Positions 19,526 to 29,457 of a stretch of 64,000 nt of DNA are shown here, piece after piece. This DNA comes from Rubrivivax albus (GTDB lineage: Bacteria > Pseudomonadota > Gammaproteobacteria > Burkholderiales > Burkholderiaceae_C). The notes beneath the pieces were generated by a model. The model worked only from the letters and a program-made list of their open reading frames with translations. It ran no database searches and was not told where the DNA came from. Position 1 is the stretch's first letter; each line of letters opens with the position of its first letter. The position numbers and the translations under genes were made by a program. The stretch is from positions 186,001 to 250,000 of the forward strand of contig NZ_SACT01000007.1 in NCBI RefSeq assembly GCF_004016515.1, given 5' to 3'.

Positions 19526-22500
19526 GTGGAGACAGCCCCGAAGCCGACCCCGCCCGCCCTCGACGGCGGCGACGGCAGCGAACGCATCGACGCCGTCGTC
19601 GCCCGCCTGCGCGAGCGCCTGCCGGCGGCGCAGCAGCCGCTGCTGGAGACCTTCGTGCGGCGCTACTACGCCGACGTCGACAGCGAGGACCTGGACGAAC
19701 GATCGGCCGACGACCTCTACGGCGCGGCGCTGTCGCACTGGCACTTCGCGCGCGGCTTCGCCGGCGGGCAGCCGCGGCTGCGCGTGTTCAACCCGCGGGT
19801 GGACGAACACGGCTGGCAGTCCACGCACACGGTGATCGAGATCGTCAACGACGACATGCCCTTCCTGGTGGACTCGATCACGATGGAGGTCAACCGCCAG
19901 GGCCTGACGCTGCACCTGATCGTGCACCCGGTGCTGAAGATGAAGCGCGACGCGGCCCACCAGGTGCAGGCCCTGCTGCCGGCCGACGACCACGGCGAAG
20001 GCCGCATGGAGTCGCTGATCCACGTGGAGGTGGACCGGCGCACCGACCCCGCCCGCCTGCAGGCCCTGCACGACGGCCTGCTGCGCATCCTGGGCGACGT
20101 GCGCGCGGCGGTGGACGACTGGCAGCCGATGCGCGCGCAGTTGATCGACGCCGTGCGCGTGCTGGAACGGCAGCCCCCGCCGGTGCCGGCGGAGGACCTG
20201 GCCGAGGACCTGGCCTTCCTGCACTGGCTGGCCGAAGACAACTTCACCTTCCTGGGTCAGCGCGATTACGACCTCTTCGAGGAAGGCGGCGAGGACGTGC
20301 TGCGCGTGGTGCCCGGCTCCGGCCTGGGCATCCTGCGCGCCGGCGCCGGGGCGGAGGCGGCATCGGCCTCCTTCGCCGCGCTGCCGCCGGAAGTGCGCGC
20401 CCAGGCCCGCCAGGCCCGCGTGCTGCTGCTGACCAAGGCCAATGCCCGGTCCACCGTGCACCGGCCCGGCCACCTGGACTACGTGGGCGTCAAGCGCTTC
20501 GACGCCAGCGGCCAGGTGGTGGGCGAGCGCCGCTTCCTGGGCCTGTTCACGTCGGTGGCCTACAGCGCCAAGGCGGTGGACATCCCGCTGCTGCGGCGCA
20601 AGGTGGCGGCGGTGACGGCGCGCGCCGGCTTCGTGCCGCGCAGCCATGCCACCAAGACGCTGATGACGATCCTGGAGCAGTTCCCGCGCGACGAGTTGTT
20701 CCAGATCAGCGTGGACGACCTGCACCGCATCGCCACCGGCATCCTGCGCCTGGGCGAACGCCAGCGCACGCGGCTGTTCCTGCACCGCGACGTCTACGGC
20801 CGCTTCGCGTCGTGCCTGGTCTACGTGCCGCGCGAGAACTACAACACCGACGTGCGCGCCCGCATGCAGGCGGTGCTGACCGAGGCGCTGAACGGCGAAT
20901 CCAGCGAGTTCTCGGTGCAGTTCTCCGATTCGCCGCTGGCGCGCGTGCTGATCGTGGTGCGCACGCCCGCCGGCGAGGCGCGCGACGTGGACGTGCACGC
21001 GCTGGAACAGCGCCTGGTGCGCATCACCCGCCGCTGGGAGGACGAGCTGCGCGTGGCGCTGATCGAGGCCTGCGGTGAGGAGCGCGGCAACGCGCTGCAC
21101 GAACGCTACGCCCACGGCTTCTCGCCCGGCTACCGGCACGACCACGGGCCGCGCCAGGCGGTGCACGACATCGAGCTGATGGAATCGCTGCAGGCGCCCG
21201 GCAGCCTGGCCATGAGCCTGTACCGGCCGCTGGAGGCCCCGCCCGGACGTCTGCGCTTCAAGCTGCTGCGCAGCGGCGAACTGGCGCCGCTGTCTCAGAG
21301 CCTGCCGCTGCTGGAGAACATGGGCGTCAGCGTGATCGAGGAGCGGCCCTACGAGATCCACCGCCACGACGGCACGGAACTCTGGATCGACGACTTCAGC
21401 CTCGCCCTGCCCACGGAAGACGACGTGGACGTGGAGGCGCTGCGTCCGCGCTTCCAGGAAACCCTGCGCCGCACCTGGCGCGGCGACAACGAGAACGACG
21501 GTTTCAACCGCCTGGTGCTGCTGGCCGGGCTGGACTGGCGCGGCGTGGCGCTGCTGCGCGCCTGCATGCGCTACATGAAGCAGGGCGGCTTTGCGCTCAG
21601 CCGCGCCTACATCCAGCAGACGCTGACCGCCTACCCGGCCATCGCGGCCGATCTGGTGGCACTGTTCCAGGCCCGCTTCGACCCCGACCTCGCCGGCGAC
21701 CGCGACGACCTGCAGGCGGCCATCGTGTCGCGCCTGACGGCCGCGCTGGACACGGTGGCCAACCTCGACGAGGACCGCATCCTGCGCCAGTTCCTGTCGC
21801 TGATGCTGGCCACGCTGCGCACCAACTTCTACCAGCGGGCCGCGGACGGCGGCTTCAAGCCGGTGATCGCGATCAAGCTCGACCCGGCCGAGGTGCCCGG
21901 CCTGCCGGAGCCGCGGCCGCTCTACGAGATCTTCGTGCATTCGCCGCGCGTGGAAGGCGTGCACCTGCGCTTCGGCCGCGTGGCGCGCGGCGGGCTGCGC
22001 TGGTCGGACCGGCTGGAGGACTTCCGCACCGAGGTGCTGGGCCTGGTGAAGGCGCAGCAGGTGAAGAACACCGTCATCGTGCCCGTGGGCAGCAAGGGCG
22101 GCTTCGTGGTGCGCAACCCGCCCCCGGGCGGCGACCGTGAAGCGCTGCTGGCCGAAGGCGTGGCCTGCTACCAGGCCTACCTGCGCGGCCTGCTGGACGT
22201 GACCGACAACCTGGACGGCAACACCGTGGTGCCGCCGCCGCGGGTGGTGCGCCACGACGGCGACGACCCCTACCTGGTGGTGGCCGCCGACAAGGGCACG
22301 GCCACCTTCTCCGACATCGCCAACCGCACGGCGGCGGAGTACGGCTTCTGGCTGGGCGACGCCTTCGCCTCCGGCGGGTCGGCCGGCTACGACCACAAGA
22401 AGATGGGCATCACCGCCCGCGGCGCCTGGGAATCGGTGAAGCACCACTTCCGCAGCCTGGGGCACGACACGCAGACGCAGGACTTCACCGTCGTCGGCGT

Positions 22501-24382
22501 GGGCGACATGAGCGGCGACGTGTTCGGCAACGGCATGCTGCTGTCGCGCCATATCCGGCTGGTGGCGGCCTTCGACCACCGGCACATCTTCATCGACCCC
22601 CAGCCGCAGGCCGCCAGCAGCTACGCCGAGCGCGAGCGCCTGTTCGCGCTGCCGCGCTCGTCCTGGGCCGACTACGACAAGGGCCTGATCTCCGCCGGCG
22701 GCGGCGTGTGGCCGCGCAGTGCCAAGACCATTGCGCTTTCCCCCGAGGCTCGGGCCACGCTGGGCATCGACGACGACGTGAAGCAGATGTCGCCCACCGA
22801 GCTGGTGCACGCCATCCTGTTGGCGCCGGTGGACCTGTTCTACAACGGCGGCATCGGCACCTACGTGAAGGCCAGCGACGAGAGCCATGCCGAGTGCGGC
22901 GACCGCGCCAACGACGCCACCCGCGTGAACGGGCGCGAACTGCGCTGCAAGGTGGTGGCCGAAGGCGGCAACCTGGGCTGCACGCAGCGCGGGCGCATCG
23001 AGTTCGCGCTGGCCGGCGGGCTGGTGAACACCGACGCCATCGACAACTCCGCCGGCGTGGACTGCTCGGACCACGAGGTCAACATCAAGATCCTGCTCAA
23101 CGCCGTGGTGCGCGACGGCGAGCTCACGCCCAAGCAGCGCGACAAGCTGCTGGCACAGATGACCGACGACGTGGCCGCGCTGTGCCTGCGCGACAACACC
23201 TTCCAGAACCAGGTGCTGGGCGTGGCGCTGATGCGCGGCGTGGACCTGCTGGACGAACAGCAGCGCTACCTGCGCCACCTGGTGGCCAGCGGGCGGCTGA
23301 ACCGTGCGCTGGAGTTCCTGCCCGACGACGACACCCTGGCCGAGCGCGCCAAGACCGGCACAGGACTGACCACGCCGGAGCAGGCCGTGCTGCTGGCCTA
23401 CGGCAAGATGGAACTGTCGGACCAGGTGGTGGCGTCCGACGTGCCCGAGGACCCCTACATCGCCACCACGCTGCAGCGCTACTTTCCGGCCCAGCTGGCC
23501 GAGCGCTACCCGGACGCGCTGCAGCGCCACCCGCTGCGGCGCGAGATCATCGCCACCCACGTGGTCAACAGCATGGTCAACCGCGTGGGGCCTACCTTCG
23601 TGCACCGCCTGGGCGAGGAGACCGGCGCCGCGGCCCCGGACATCGTGCGCGCCTACTTGGGCACGCGGCAGATCTTCGACCTGGTGCCGCTGTGGCAGGC
23701 CAACGACGCGCTGGGCCACATGGTGAGCCACGCCACGCGCAACGGCATCGTGCTGGCCACGCTGCAATTGATCGAGCGCGGCACCGTGTGGCTGCTGCAC
23801 GAACGCGACGCGCTGCACGACATGGACGCCACCATCCGCCGCTTCGCCCCCGGCGTGGCCGAGGTGGGCGCCGGGCTGGAGCGCTGGCTGGTGGACAGCG
23901 AACGCCAGGCCCTGGAGGCCACGGCGGCCCAGCTCACGGAGGCCCAGGTGCCGCCGGCGCTGGCCCAGCGCGTGGCGCGGCTGGACGCGCAGCTCTCGGG
24001 CCTGGACATCGTGGAGGTGGCCGGCGAGCTGGGCCTGCCGGTGGACACCGTGGCCGGCGTCTACTTCGGCGTAGGCGGGCGGCTGGCGCTGGGCTGGTTG
24101 TCGCAGCAGATCGTGGCCCTGCCCGCGCGCAGCCACTGGCAGGGCCTGGCCCGGCTGGCGATGCGCAGCGACCTGTCGTCCCTGGCGCGCGAACTGGCGC
24201 GGTCGGTGCTCAAGGACGCCGGCGCGGAGCGCGACGCGGCGGCGCTGATCGAGCATTGGTCTGGCCAGCGCGGGTTCCGGCTGGGGCGGTGCCAGCAGCT
24301 GCTGGGGGAACTGCAGCCGCTGGCAAGGCTGGATCCGTCGATGCTGGCGGTGTTGTTGAGGGAGTTGCGGGCGTTGGTGTAG
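19526..24382 (+). CDS. gdhB: NAD-specific glutamate dehydrogenase, large (180-kDa) type
   Basis: A 1618-residue protein, normal for the L_180 GDH family (about 1600 residues). The N-terminal half has the ACT-like regulatory and helical segments, for example VNDDMPFLVDSITMEVNRQG near residue 115. The catalytic dehydrogenase core lies at about 780-1230: GGLRWSDRLEDFRTEVLGLVKAQQVKN, VPVGSKGGFV near 856 with the substrate Lys, DKGTATFSDIAN, VGVGDMSGDVFGNGML and VAEGGNLGCTQRGRIE for NAD binding. The GTG start is supported by AGGAGA 5 bp upstream. The enzyme deaminates glutamate to 2-oxoglutarate and ammonia, feeding the TCA cycle, and sits head to head with 5-oxoprolinase, whose product is glutamate. 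Confidence 0.95.
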   Translation: METAPKPTPPALDGGDGSERIDAVVARLRERLPAAQQPLLETFVRRYYADVDSEDLDERSADDLYGAALSHWHFARGFAGGQPRLRVFNPRVDEHGWQSTHTVIEIVNDDMPFLVDSITMEVNRQGLTLHLIVHPVLKMKRDAAHQVQALLPADDHGEGRMESLIHVEVDRRTDPARLQALHDGLLRILGDVRAAVDDWQPMRAQLIDAVRVLERQPPPVPAEDLAEDLAFLHWLAEDNFTFLGQRDYDLFEEGGEDVLRVVPGSGLGILRAGAGAEAASASFAALPPEVRAQARQARVLLLTKANARSTVHRPGHLDYVGVKRFDASGQVVGERRFLGLFTSVAYSAKAVDIPLLRRKVAAVTARAGFVPRSHATKTLMTILEQFPRDELFQISVDDLHRIATGILRLGERQRTRLFLHRDVYGRFASCLVYVPRENYNTDVRARMQAVLTEALNGESSEFSVQFSDSPLARVLIVVRTPAGEARDVDVHALEQRLVRITRRWEDELRVALIEACGEERGNALHERYAHGFSPGYRHDHGPRQAVHDIELMESLQAPGSLAMSLYRPLEAPPGRLRFKLLRSGELAPLSQSLPLLENMGVSVIEERPYEIHRHDGTELWIDDFSLALPTEDDVDVEALRPRFQETLRRTWRGDNENDGFNRLVLLAGLDWRGVALLRACMRYMKQGGFALSRAYIQQTLTAYPAIAADLVALFQARFDPDLAGDRDDLQAAIVSRLTAALDTVANLDEDRILRQFLSLMLATLRTNFYQRAADGGFKPVIAIKLDPAEVPGLPEPRPLYEIFVHSPRVEGVHLRFGRVARGGLRWSDRLEDFRTEVLGLVKAQQVKNTVIVPVGSKGGFVVRNPPPGGDREALLAEGVACYQAYLRGLLDVTDNLDGNTVVPPPRVVRHDGDDPYLVVAADKGTATFSDIANRTAAEYGFWLGDAFASGGSAGYDHKKMGITARGAWESVKHHFRSLGHDTQTQDFTVVGVGDMSGDVFGNGMLLSRHIRLVAAFDHRHIFIDPQPQAASSYAERERLFALPRSSWADYDKGLISAGGGVWPRSAKTIALSPEARATLGIDDDVKQMSPTELVHAILLAPVDLFYNGGIGTYVKASDESHAECGDRANDATRVNGRELRCKVVAEGGNLGCTQRGRIEFALAGGLVNTDAIDNSAGVDCSDHEVNIKILLNAVVRDGELTPKQRDKLLAQMTDDVAALCLRDNTFQNQVLGVALMRGVDLLDEQQRYLRHLVASGRLNRALEFLPDDDTLAERAKTGTGLTTPEQAVLLAYGKMELSDQVVASDVPEDPYIATTLQRYFPAQLAERYPDALQRHPLRREIIATHVVNSMVNRVGPTFVHRLGEETGAAAPDIVRAYLGTRQIFDLVPLWQANDALGHMVSHATRNGIVLATLQLIERGTVWLLHERDALHDMDATIRRFAPGVAEVGAGLERWLVDSERQALEATAAQLTEAQVPPALAQRVARLDAQLSGLDIVEVAGELGLPVDTVAGVYFGVGGRLALGWLSQQIVALPARSHWQGLARLAMRSDLSSLARELARSVLKDAGAERDAAALIEHWSGQRGFRLGRCQQLLGELQPLARLDPSMLAVLLRELRALV

Positions 24383-24475
24383 GCGCGGCAGGGCCTGCAG
24401 GTCACCACGCCTTCAACCAGCGGCCAGACTTCCCCGCCTCACTGGCTGCGACTGCCTGAACAAGGCGCCCGGAGG

Positions 24476-25261
24476 CTATCTGTGGACAAAGATCTCCGAC
24501 ACGAGGGCCGGACGTCCGGCAATCGATTCGCGCACCAGCGAACTCGCGCTGGCGGTGGGCAGCCGCTGCACCAGGACAGCTCCGGCAGCATTGCGGAGCT
24601 GGAAGCGGCGATTGCTGTGCTCCTGCAGCGGCAACGGTGACAGCGAGCAGATGGCTAGCGCTGGCGTGCGATCGGCCGAGAGTACCTCCTCCGCAATGCC
24701 GAATTCGGTCATCTGGTCGAGGTCGACGACCATCGGTTGTTGAACCGCCCAGCCGCCGACCAGAACGTACTTCCAGAAGGTGACGCGGCTGTGCAGCCGC
24801 AACGCGAAGTTGCGTCGCGACTCGTCTTCATGGCCTGTCAATCGCAGCACGACCTCGAACGCCGGCAGCGCGGCCACCGGCTGGTGCTCGCCACCGGTCA
24901 TCGCGGTGATCCCGGTGGCTGCGGTGCCGAGAAGCCACCTGCCGGTACCGGTGTCGAGTTCAGCTTCTCCGCTGTCGAACCGGGCCAAGCCGCCGTCGCC
25001 GGTCAATGCGGGCGTGACGTTGACGAAGAGCGGGTCTGCCGCTTGGACCGAAAAGGTCAACGCCACAGACGAGGCGTCGTCCAGGACACCGGGCGGCGCG
25101 AACAGATCCAGGCGTCCGCCTGACGCGCGGAAGAAGCTGCCCGTGCGTCTCAGCCAGGCCGAGGCGTCGGGCGAGGGGACGAACTGCAGACCTGTCCGCG
25201 AGGGCGACGCGTAGAACTCGTGGATAACCTCCAACGAGCACAGCATTCGGTAGTCGGACAT
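24476..25261 (-). CDS. hypothetical protein of lower-GC composition
   Basis: A 261-residue protein that I do not recognise. It begins MSDYRMLCSLEVIHEFY; no signal peptide, membrane segment or catalytic motif is evident. The middle is rich in short hydrophobic strands (FEVVLRLTG, SRVTFWKYVLVGGW, MVVDLDQM), suggesting a beta-rich cytoplasmic or structural protein. Codon use is plainly less GC-biased than in the neighbours (more A/T third positions), a sign of recent acquisition. There is a vague similarity of its opening to accessory proteins of phage-tail-like clusters, but I cannot support that. The coding status is reasonable because the frame is uninterrupted in lower-GC DNA. Confidence 0.6.
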   Translation of the reverse strand: MSDYRMLCSLEVIHEFYASPSRTGLQFVPSPDASAWLRRTGSFFRASGGRLDLFAPPGVLDDASSVALTFSVQAADPLFVNVTPALTGDGGLARFDSGEAELDTGTGRWLLGTAATGITAMTGGEHQPVAALPAFEVVLRLTGHEDESRRNFALRLHSRVTFWKYVLVGGWAVQQPMVVDLDQMTEFGIAEEVLSADRTPALAICSLSPLPLQEHSNRRFQLRNAAGAVLVQRLPTASASSLVRESIAGRPALVSEIFVHR

Positions 25262-25507
25262 GGGCGCGCTGTTCTCGAGGGTCGTAGAAAAGTGCGTGCA
25301 GTGCGACAACCGGCCAGCCGCACGGCGCAGATCAACGCTGGCTGGCCAATCCTACTGGCACGAAGCCAAGGGCGTTCATGGGCTGCCACGGCCCGTGCAC
25401 CGAGGTCGCTGCCGAGTCGACGAGGTGACTGCCGTCCATCCGACGGCTGCCGGCGCGCCGCCGTACACGTCCGCAGCGAGTGGGACCATCCCCGGAGGCG
25501 CCAGCAG
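25262..25507. other. 246-bp gap without a recognisable gene
   Basis: Between the low-GC hypothetical gene and pxpA. Composition is similar to the hypothetical gene rather than to pxpA. No good ribosome-site-plus-start combination, promoter or terminator was identified. It may hold the promoter of the hypothetical gene and the end of the pxp transcript. Confidence 0.4.
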
Positions 25508-26278
25508 TCAGCAGATCACAGTCGCACGAAGGTCCGTCAGGCGCCATCCTGACGAGGTCAGCGCCGCCCGCAACGCCCGCGCATTCGCCACCGCCCCCGG
25601 CGTATCGCCATGCACGCAGATGCTGTGCATGGCAGTCTTCATCACCTTGCCGCTGACCGACACGATGCCGCCAGCGTCCAGCATGCGCATCACATGGGCC
25701 AGCACGGCGTCGTCGTCGTGCAGCACCGCGCCGGGCTGGCTGCGCGGCACCAGGGTGGCGGCGTCGGTGTAGGCGCGGTCGGCAAAGACCTCGGCCGCCA
25801 CGCGCAGGCCGGCGCGTTCGCCGGCGGCCTGAAGTTCGGACAATGCCGGCGCCAGCAGGATCAGCTCGCGGTCGAACGCGCGCACGGCGCGCGCCACGGT
25901 GTCGGCCAGGGCGGCGTCTTCGCAGGCCTGGTTGTTCAGCGCGCCGTGCGGCTTCACGTGCACCAGGCGCCCGCCCTCGGCCGCGGCCAGGCCGGCCAGC
26001 GCGCCGATCTGGTAGATCAGCGCCGCCTCCAGCTCGGCCGGCGCCATCTGCATCGGCCGGCGGCCGAAACCCTGCAGATCGGGGTAGCTGGGGTGCGCAC
26101 CCAGGCCCACGCCGGCGTCGAGGGCCGTGCGAACGGTGCGCCGCATCACCAGCGGATCACCGGCGTGGAAGCCGCAGGCGATGTTGGCCGCGCCCACCAC
26201 CTGCAGCAGCGCGGCGTCCTCGCCCATGGTCCAGGCGCCGAAGGATTCGCCCAGGTCGGCGTTGAGGTTGATCTTCAT
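25508..26278 (-). CDS. pxpA: 5-oxoprolinase subunit A (LamB/YcsF family)
   Basis: A 256-residue protein of the LamB/YcsF family. The start INLNADLGESFG is diagnostic, followed by ANIACGFHAGDPLVMRRTV, GAHPSYPDLQGFGRRPM and VKPHGALNNQACEDAALA, which form the metal and substrate site. With PxpB and PxpC it makes the prokaryotic ATP-dependent 5-oxoprolinase that returns pyroglutamate to glutamate in the cytoplasm. The start is the ATG at 26278, 25 bp after the pxpC stop. It is the last gene of the operon starting at the DUF1445 gene. Confidence 0.95.
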   Translation of the reverse strand: MKINLNADLGESFGAWTMGEDAALLQVVGAANIACGFHAGDPLVMRRTVRTALDAGVGLGAHPSYPDLQGFGRRPMQMAPAELEAALIYQIGALAGLAAAEGGRLVHVKPHGALNNQACEDAALADTVARAVRAFDRELILLAPALSELQAAGERAGLRVAAEVFADRAYTDAATLVPRSQPGAVLHDDDAVLAHVMRMLDAGGIVSVSGKVMKTAMHSICVHGDTPGAVANARALRAALTSSGWRLTDLRATVIC

Positions 26279-26303
26279 GCGGGTGCGCTCCTCGGTTCGC
26301 CTT

Positions 26304-27347
26304 CTATGCGGGCCGGTACTCGGTGGACAGCGCGTGCACGACGCCGGACACCAGGTTGCCACCATACAGCGCGGCTTCGTCCACGCCGCCGGGCAGCAGC
26401 GGGTGCAGCGTGGCCAGCAGCGCCTGCGTCTGGGCTTCGGCAGCGCGGGCCAACTGCTCGCCCTGCTCGGCCGTCACCCACGCGAAGCGCAGTGTCTCGC
26501 CCGGCCGCGCGCCGGCCACGCGCGCCAGGTCGGCGCCGATGACGGTGCCGATCTTGGGGTAGCCGCCGGCGGTCTGCGCGTCGGCCAACAGCACGATGGG
26601 CTGGCCGTTGCCAGGCACCTGGATGGCGCCGGGCACGATGGCGTCGGACACGATCTCGGGTGCGCCCTGGTGCGCCAGCACCGGGCCCTGCAGGCGCACG
26701 CCCATGCGGTCGGCCTCGGCAGTGACCTGGTAGCCGGCCTCGGCGAACGCGGCACGCGTTTCGGGCGCAAAGTGGTCGGCCTGCGGGCCGGGCACCACGC
26801 GGATGGGGCGGGTGTCGGCGCGCAGCGGCTTGGGCAGCGTGAGCTCGCGGCGCGCAGTGGCCGCGGGCACGGGCAGCCGCGCGCCGGGCGCCAGCGCGCG
26901 GCCGTCCAGCCCGCCCAGGGCGGCGCGCGGGTAGGTGCTGGCACTGCCCAGCACCGGCGGCACGGCCAGCCCTTCCACCGCCACCACCACCAGCCGGCCG
27001 TGCAGCAGGCGGCGCACGCGCAGGCTGTCGCCGTCGGCCAGGGTCAGCGATCGCCAGGCGTCCAGCACGCGGCGTTCGCCGGCCACGGCGTGTTCCAGCT
27101 CCGCGGGGCCGGCCACGGCCACGCGCACGGGGCCACCGCGCGCGGCCAGGTGCAGGCCACCGTCCAGCGCCTCGATGACGGGCGTGCCGGGTTCGTTGCC
27201 GGCCAGGGCGTTGGCCAGGCGCATCCCGCGCGCGTCCAGCACGCCGGCCACGGGCACGCCGTAGCGCCGGTAGCCACGGCGGCCGGCGTCCTGCACCGAC
27301 GCGTAGGCGCCGGGCGAGACCACTTCCAGCGTGACCTCAGCCGTCAT
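26304..27347 (-). CDS. pxpC: 5-oxoprolinase subunit C (biotin-dependent carboxyltransferase-like, KipA family)
   Basis: A 347-residue protein with the AHS2/KipA fold: LEVVSPGAYASVQDAGRRGYRRYGVPVAG at the N-terminus, ANALAGNEPGTPVIE, and a C-terminal half with VTAEADRMGVRLQGP, PGAIQVPGNGQPIVLLADAQTAGGYPKIG. These match the urea-amidolyase-like carboxyltransferase halves used by 5-oxoprolinase subunits. It overlaps pxpB by 11 nt. The ATG was preferred over an in-frame upstream start that lies inside pxpB. Confidence 0.94.
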   Translation of the reverse strand: MTAEVTLEVVSPGAYASVQDAGRRGYRRYGVPVAGVLDARGMRLANALAGNEPGTPVIEALDGGLHLAARGGPVRVAVAGPAELEHAVAGERRVLDAWRSLTLADGDSLRVRRLLHGRLVVVAVEGLAVPPVLGSASTYPRAALGGLDGRALAPGARLPVPAATARRELTLPKPLRADTRPIRVVPGPQADHFAPETRAAFAEAGYQVTAEADRMGVRLQGPVLAHQGAPEIVSDAIVPGAIQVPGNGQPIVLLADAQTAGGYPKIGTVIGADLARVAGARPGETLRFAWVTAEQGEQLARAAEAQTQALLATLHPLLPGGVDEAALYGGNLVSGVVHALSTEYRPA

Positions 27348-28122
27348 CGCGCATCCGCCAGTGCCCGGGCGCCAGTTCACCGGCGCGCACGGCGGCGGCG
27401 ATGCGCTGGAACTCGGCCACGTCGATCGGCTGGATGTGCACCCGGTCGCCAGCGGCCAGCAGCGCCGGCACCGGCCACGCGGGGTCGAACAGGCGCACGG
27501 GGCAGCGGCCGATCAGGTGCCAGCCGCCGGGGCTTTCCCAGGGGTAGATGGCGGTCAGGCCACCGGCGATGGACACGCTGCCCGCCGGCACGCGCACGCG
27601 CGGCTGCGTGCGGCGCGGGCTGTGCAGGCCGGCGGGCAGGTCGCCCATGAACGGGAAGCCGGGCAGGAAGCCCAGCATGTACACGCGCCAGACCGTGGCG
27701 CAGTGCTGCGCCACCAGGGTGTCGGGCGTCACGCCCAGGGCCTGCGCTGTCTCGGCCAGGTCGGGCGCCATGTCGGGCTCGTAGCAGACGGGCAGCTGCC
27801 AGTGGCGCGCGACGCGACCGTCTTCCGACGGCACCGGCGCGGGCGCGTCCAGCAACGGCTGCAGCGCGCTGATCAGCGCGGTGCGGCCGGTCACCAGCGG
27901 GTCGAAAAACACCGTCAGCGACCGGAACGTGGGCATGGTCTCCACCAGCCCCGGCAGGTGGCCTTGCACCTGCGCGCGCGCAATGGCAGCGTCCAGCGCA
28001 CCCACCGCGGCGGCCAGCGCCGGGTCGATGCTGCTGCCGAACTCGATGGTGAAGGCGGCATCCCCGGCATCCAGCAGCCGGGGCCGCGGGAGCGTCGACG
28101 CCTGGTGCAGCTCGGGCGACAT
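27337..28122 (-). CDS. pxpB: 5-oxoprolinase subunit B (KipI family)
   Basis: A 261-residue AHS1/KipI-family protein with RLLDAGDAAFTIEFG near the N-terminus and, in the second half, YMLGFLPGFPFMGDLP, RVPAGSVSIAGGLTAIYPWESPGGWHLIGR, which is the cyclophilin-like active-site region. In Bacillus the homologue KipI was first seen as a kinase inhibitor, but the conserved job in proteobacteria is as 5-oxoprolinase subunit with PxpA and PxpC. It lies 32 bp after the TRAP large permease. Confidence 0.94.
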   Translation of the reverse strand: MSPELHQASTLPRPRLLDAGDAAFTIEFGSSIDPALAAAVGALDAAIARAQVQGHLPGLVETMPTFRSLTVFFDPLVTGRTALISALQPLLDAPAPVPSEDGRVARHWQLPVCYEPDMAPDLAETAQALGVTPDTLVAQHCATVWRVYMLGFLPGFPFMGDLPAGLHSPRRTQPRVRVPAGSVSIAGGLTAIYPWESPGGWHLIGRCPVRLFDPAWPVPALLAAGDRVHIQPIDVAEFQRIAAAVRAGELAPGHWRMRDDG

Positions 28123-28154
28123 GGCGGGAGTATCAGGCGCTGATCGGCCGCACC

Positions 28155-29447
28155 CTACATGTGGCTGGGCAGCCAGAGGATCACGTCCTGGAAGTAGTAG
28201 GACAACAGCGCCGCCACCAGCATCAGCAGAAACATCGGCGTGGCGGTGCGCGCCACGTAGGTGAGGTCGTGCTTGGTCAGCCCCTGCAGCACGAACAGGT
28301 TCAGCCCCACCGGCGGCGTGATCTGCGCCAGTTCCACCAGCAGCACGGTGAAGACGCCGAACCAGATCAGGTCAAAACCGGCGGCCTGCACCGTGGGCAG
28401 CAGCACGCCGATGGTCAGCACCACCATCGAGATGCCGTCCAGGAAGCAGCCGAGCACCAGGTACAGCACCGCCAGCGCCAGCACCAGGGCCAGCGGCGAC
28501 AGGTTCATCGCGCCGATGGCCTCTGCCAGGTGGCGCGGCAGTCCTACGAAGCCCATGGCCAGCGTCAGGAAGGCGGCACCGGCCAGGATGAAGCCGATCA
28601 TGCAGTACACGCGGCAGGCGGCGCCCAGGCCGGCGGTGAAGGTCTTCCAGCTCAGGCTTCCCTCCACGGCGGCCAGCACCAGCGACCCCAGCACGCCGAT
28701 GGCCGCCGCCTCGGTGGCGGTGGCCACGCCGGTGTAGATGGAGCCCAGCACGCCGCCGATGAGCAGCACCACCGGGATCAGGTGGCGCGACGCGTACAGC
28801 TTGGCGCGCAGCGTGGTGGCCGGATCGGGCGCCGGGATCTTCTTCGGGTTCAGCAGCGACCAGACGACGATGTAGCCCATGAACAGCGCCGCCAGCACCA
28901 GCCCGGGCACGATGCCGGCGATGAAGAGCTTGGCGATGGACACGTCGGCCGCCACGCCATAGACGATCATGATGATCGACGGCGGGATCAGCAGGCCCAG
29001 CGTGGCCGCGCCGGCCAGCGAGCCCACGGCCAGCGATTCCGGGTAGCCGCGCTGGCGCAGTTCCGGCAGCGCGATGCGGCCCACGGTGGCGCAGGTGGCG
29101 GCCGACGAACCCGACACCGCCGCGAAGATGGTGCTGCCGATGACGTTGACGTGCAGCAGCCGGCCCGGCAGCCGGTTGAGCCAGGGCGCCAGGCCGCGGA
29201 ACATGTCCTCGCTGAGCCGCGTGCGCACCAGGATCTCGCCCATCCACAGGAACAGCGGCAGCGCGGTCAGCGTCCAGCTGGACGTGTGCCCCCAGATGGT
29301 GAGCACCATGCTGTCGCCCACCGGGCGCGGCGTGGAAAGCGCCATCGCCACCAGCGCCACGCCGATCAGCGACATGCCGATCCACAGCCCCGAGGCCAGG
29401 GCCACGAAGAGCAGCACGATCAGGCCGGTGGCCAGCAGGATGTCCAT
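28155..29447 (-). CDS. dctM: TRAP transporter large permease DctM (pxp operon)
   Basis: A 430-residue polytopic protein of the DctM family with about twelve membrane segments. Family segments include SWTLTALPLFLWMGEIL, AAVSGSSAATCATVGRIALPEL, GAATLGLLIPPSIIMIVYGVAADVSI, ATATEAAAIGVLG and LGCFLDGISMVVLTIGVLLPTV. It imports solute driven by the sodium gradient together with DctQ and DctP. Its placement between dctPQ and pxpBCA suggests that its cargo is 5-oxoproline or a related compound. It starts 10 bp after dctQ. Confidence 0.93.
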   Translation of the reverse strand: MDILLATGLIVLLFVALASGLWIGMSLIGVALVAMALSTPRPVGDSMVLTIWGHTSSWTLTALPLFLWMGEILVRTRLSEDMFRGLAPWLNRLPGRLLHVNVIGSTIFAAVSGSSAATCATVGRIALPELRQRGYPESLAVGSLAGAATLGLLIPPSIIMIVYGVAADVSIAKLFIAGIVPGLVLAALFMGYIVVWSLLNPKKIPAPDPATTLRAKLYASRHLIPVVLLIGGVLGSIYTGVATATEAAAIGVLGSLVLAAVEGSLSWKTFTAGLGAACRVYCMIGFILAGAAFLTLAMGFVGLPRHLAEAIGAMNLSPLALVLALAVLYLVLGCFLDGISMVVLTIGVLLPTVQAAGFDLIWFGVFTVLLVELAQITPPVGLNLFVLQGLTKHDLTYVARTATPMFLLMLVAALLSYYFQDVILWLPSHM

Positions 29448-29457
29448 GGCGCGCTCC

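Noticed and set aside
19361..24256. Very long open frame (about 1630 codons) antisense to the NAD-glutamate dehydrogenase
   Set aside because: High-GC codon bias leaves antisense frames open. The predicted protein is His/Gln/Ala-rich without domains, while the plus strand encodes a complete known enzyme.
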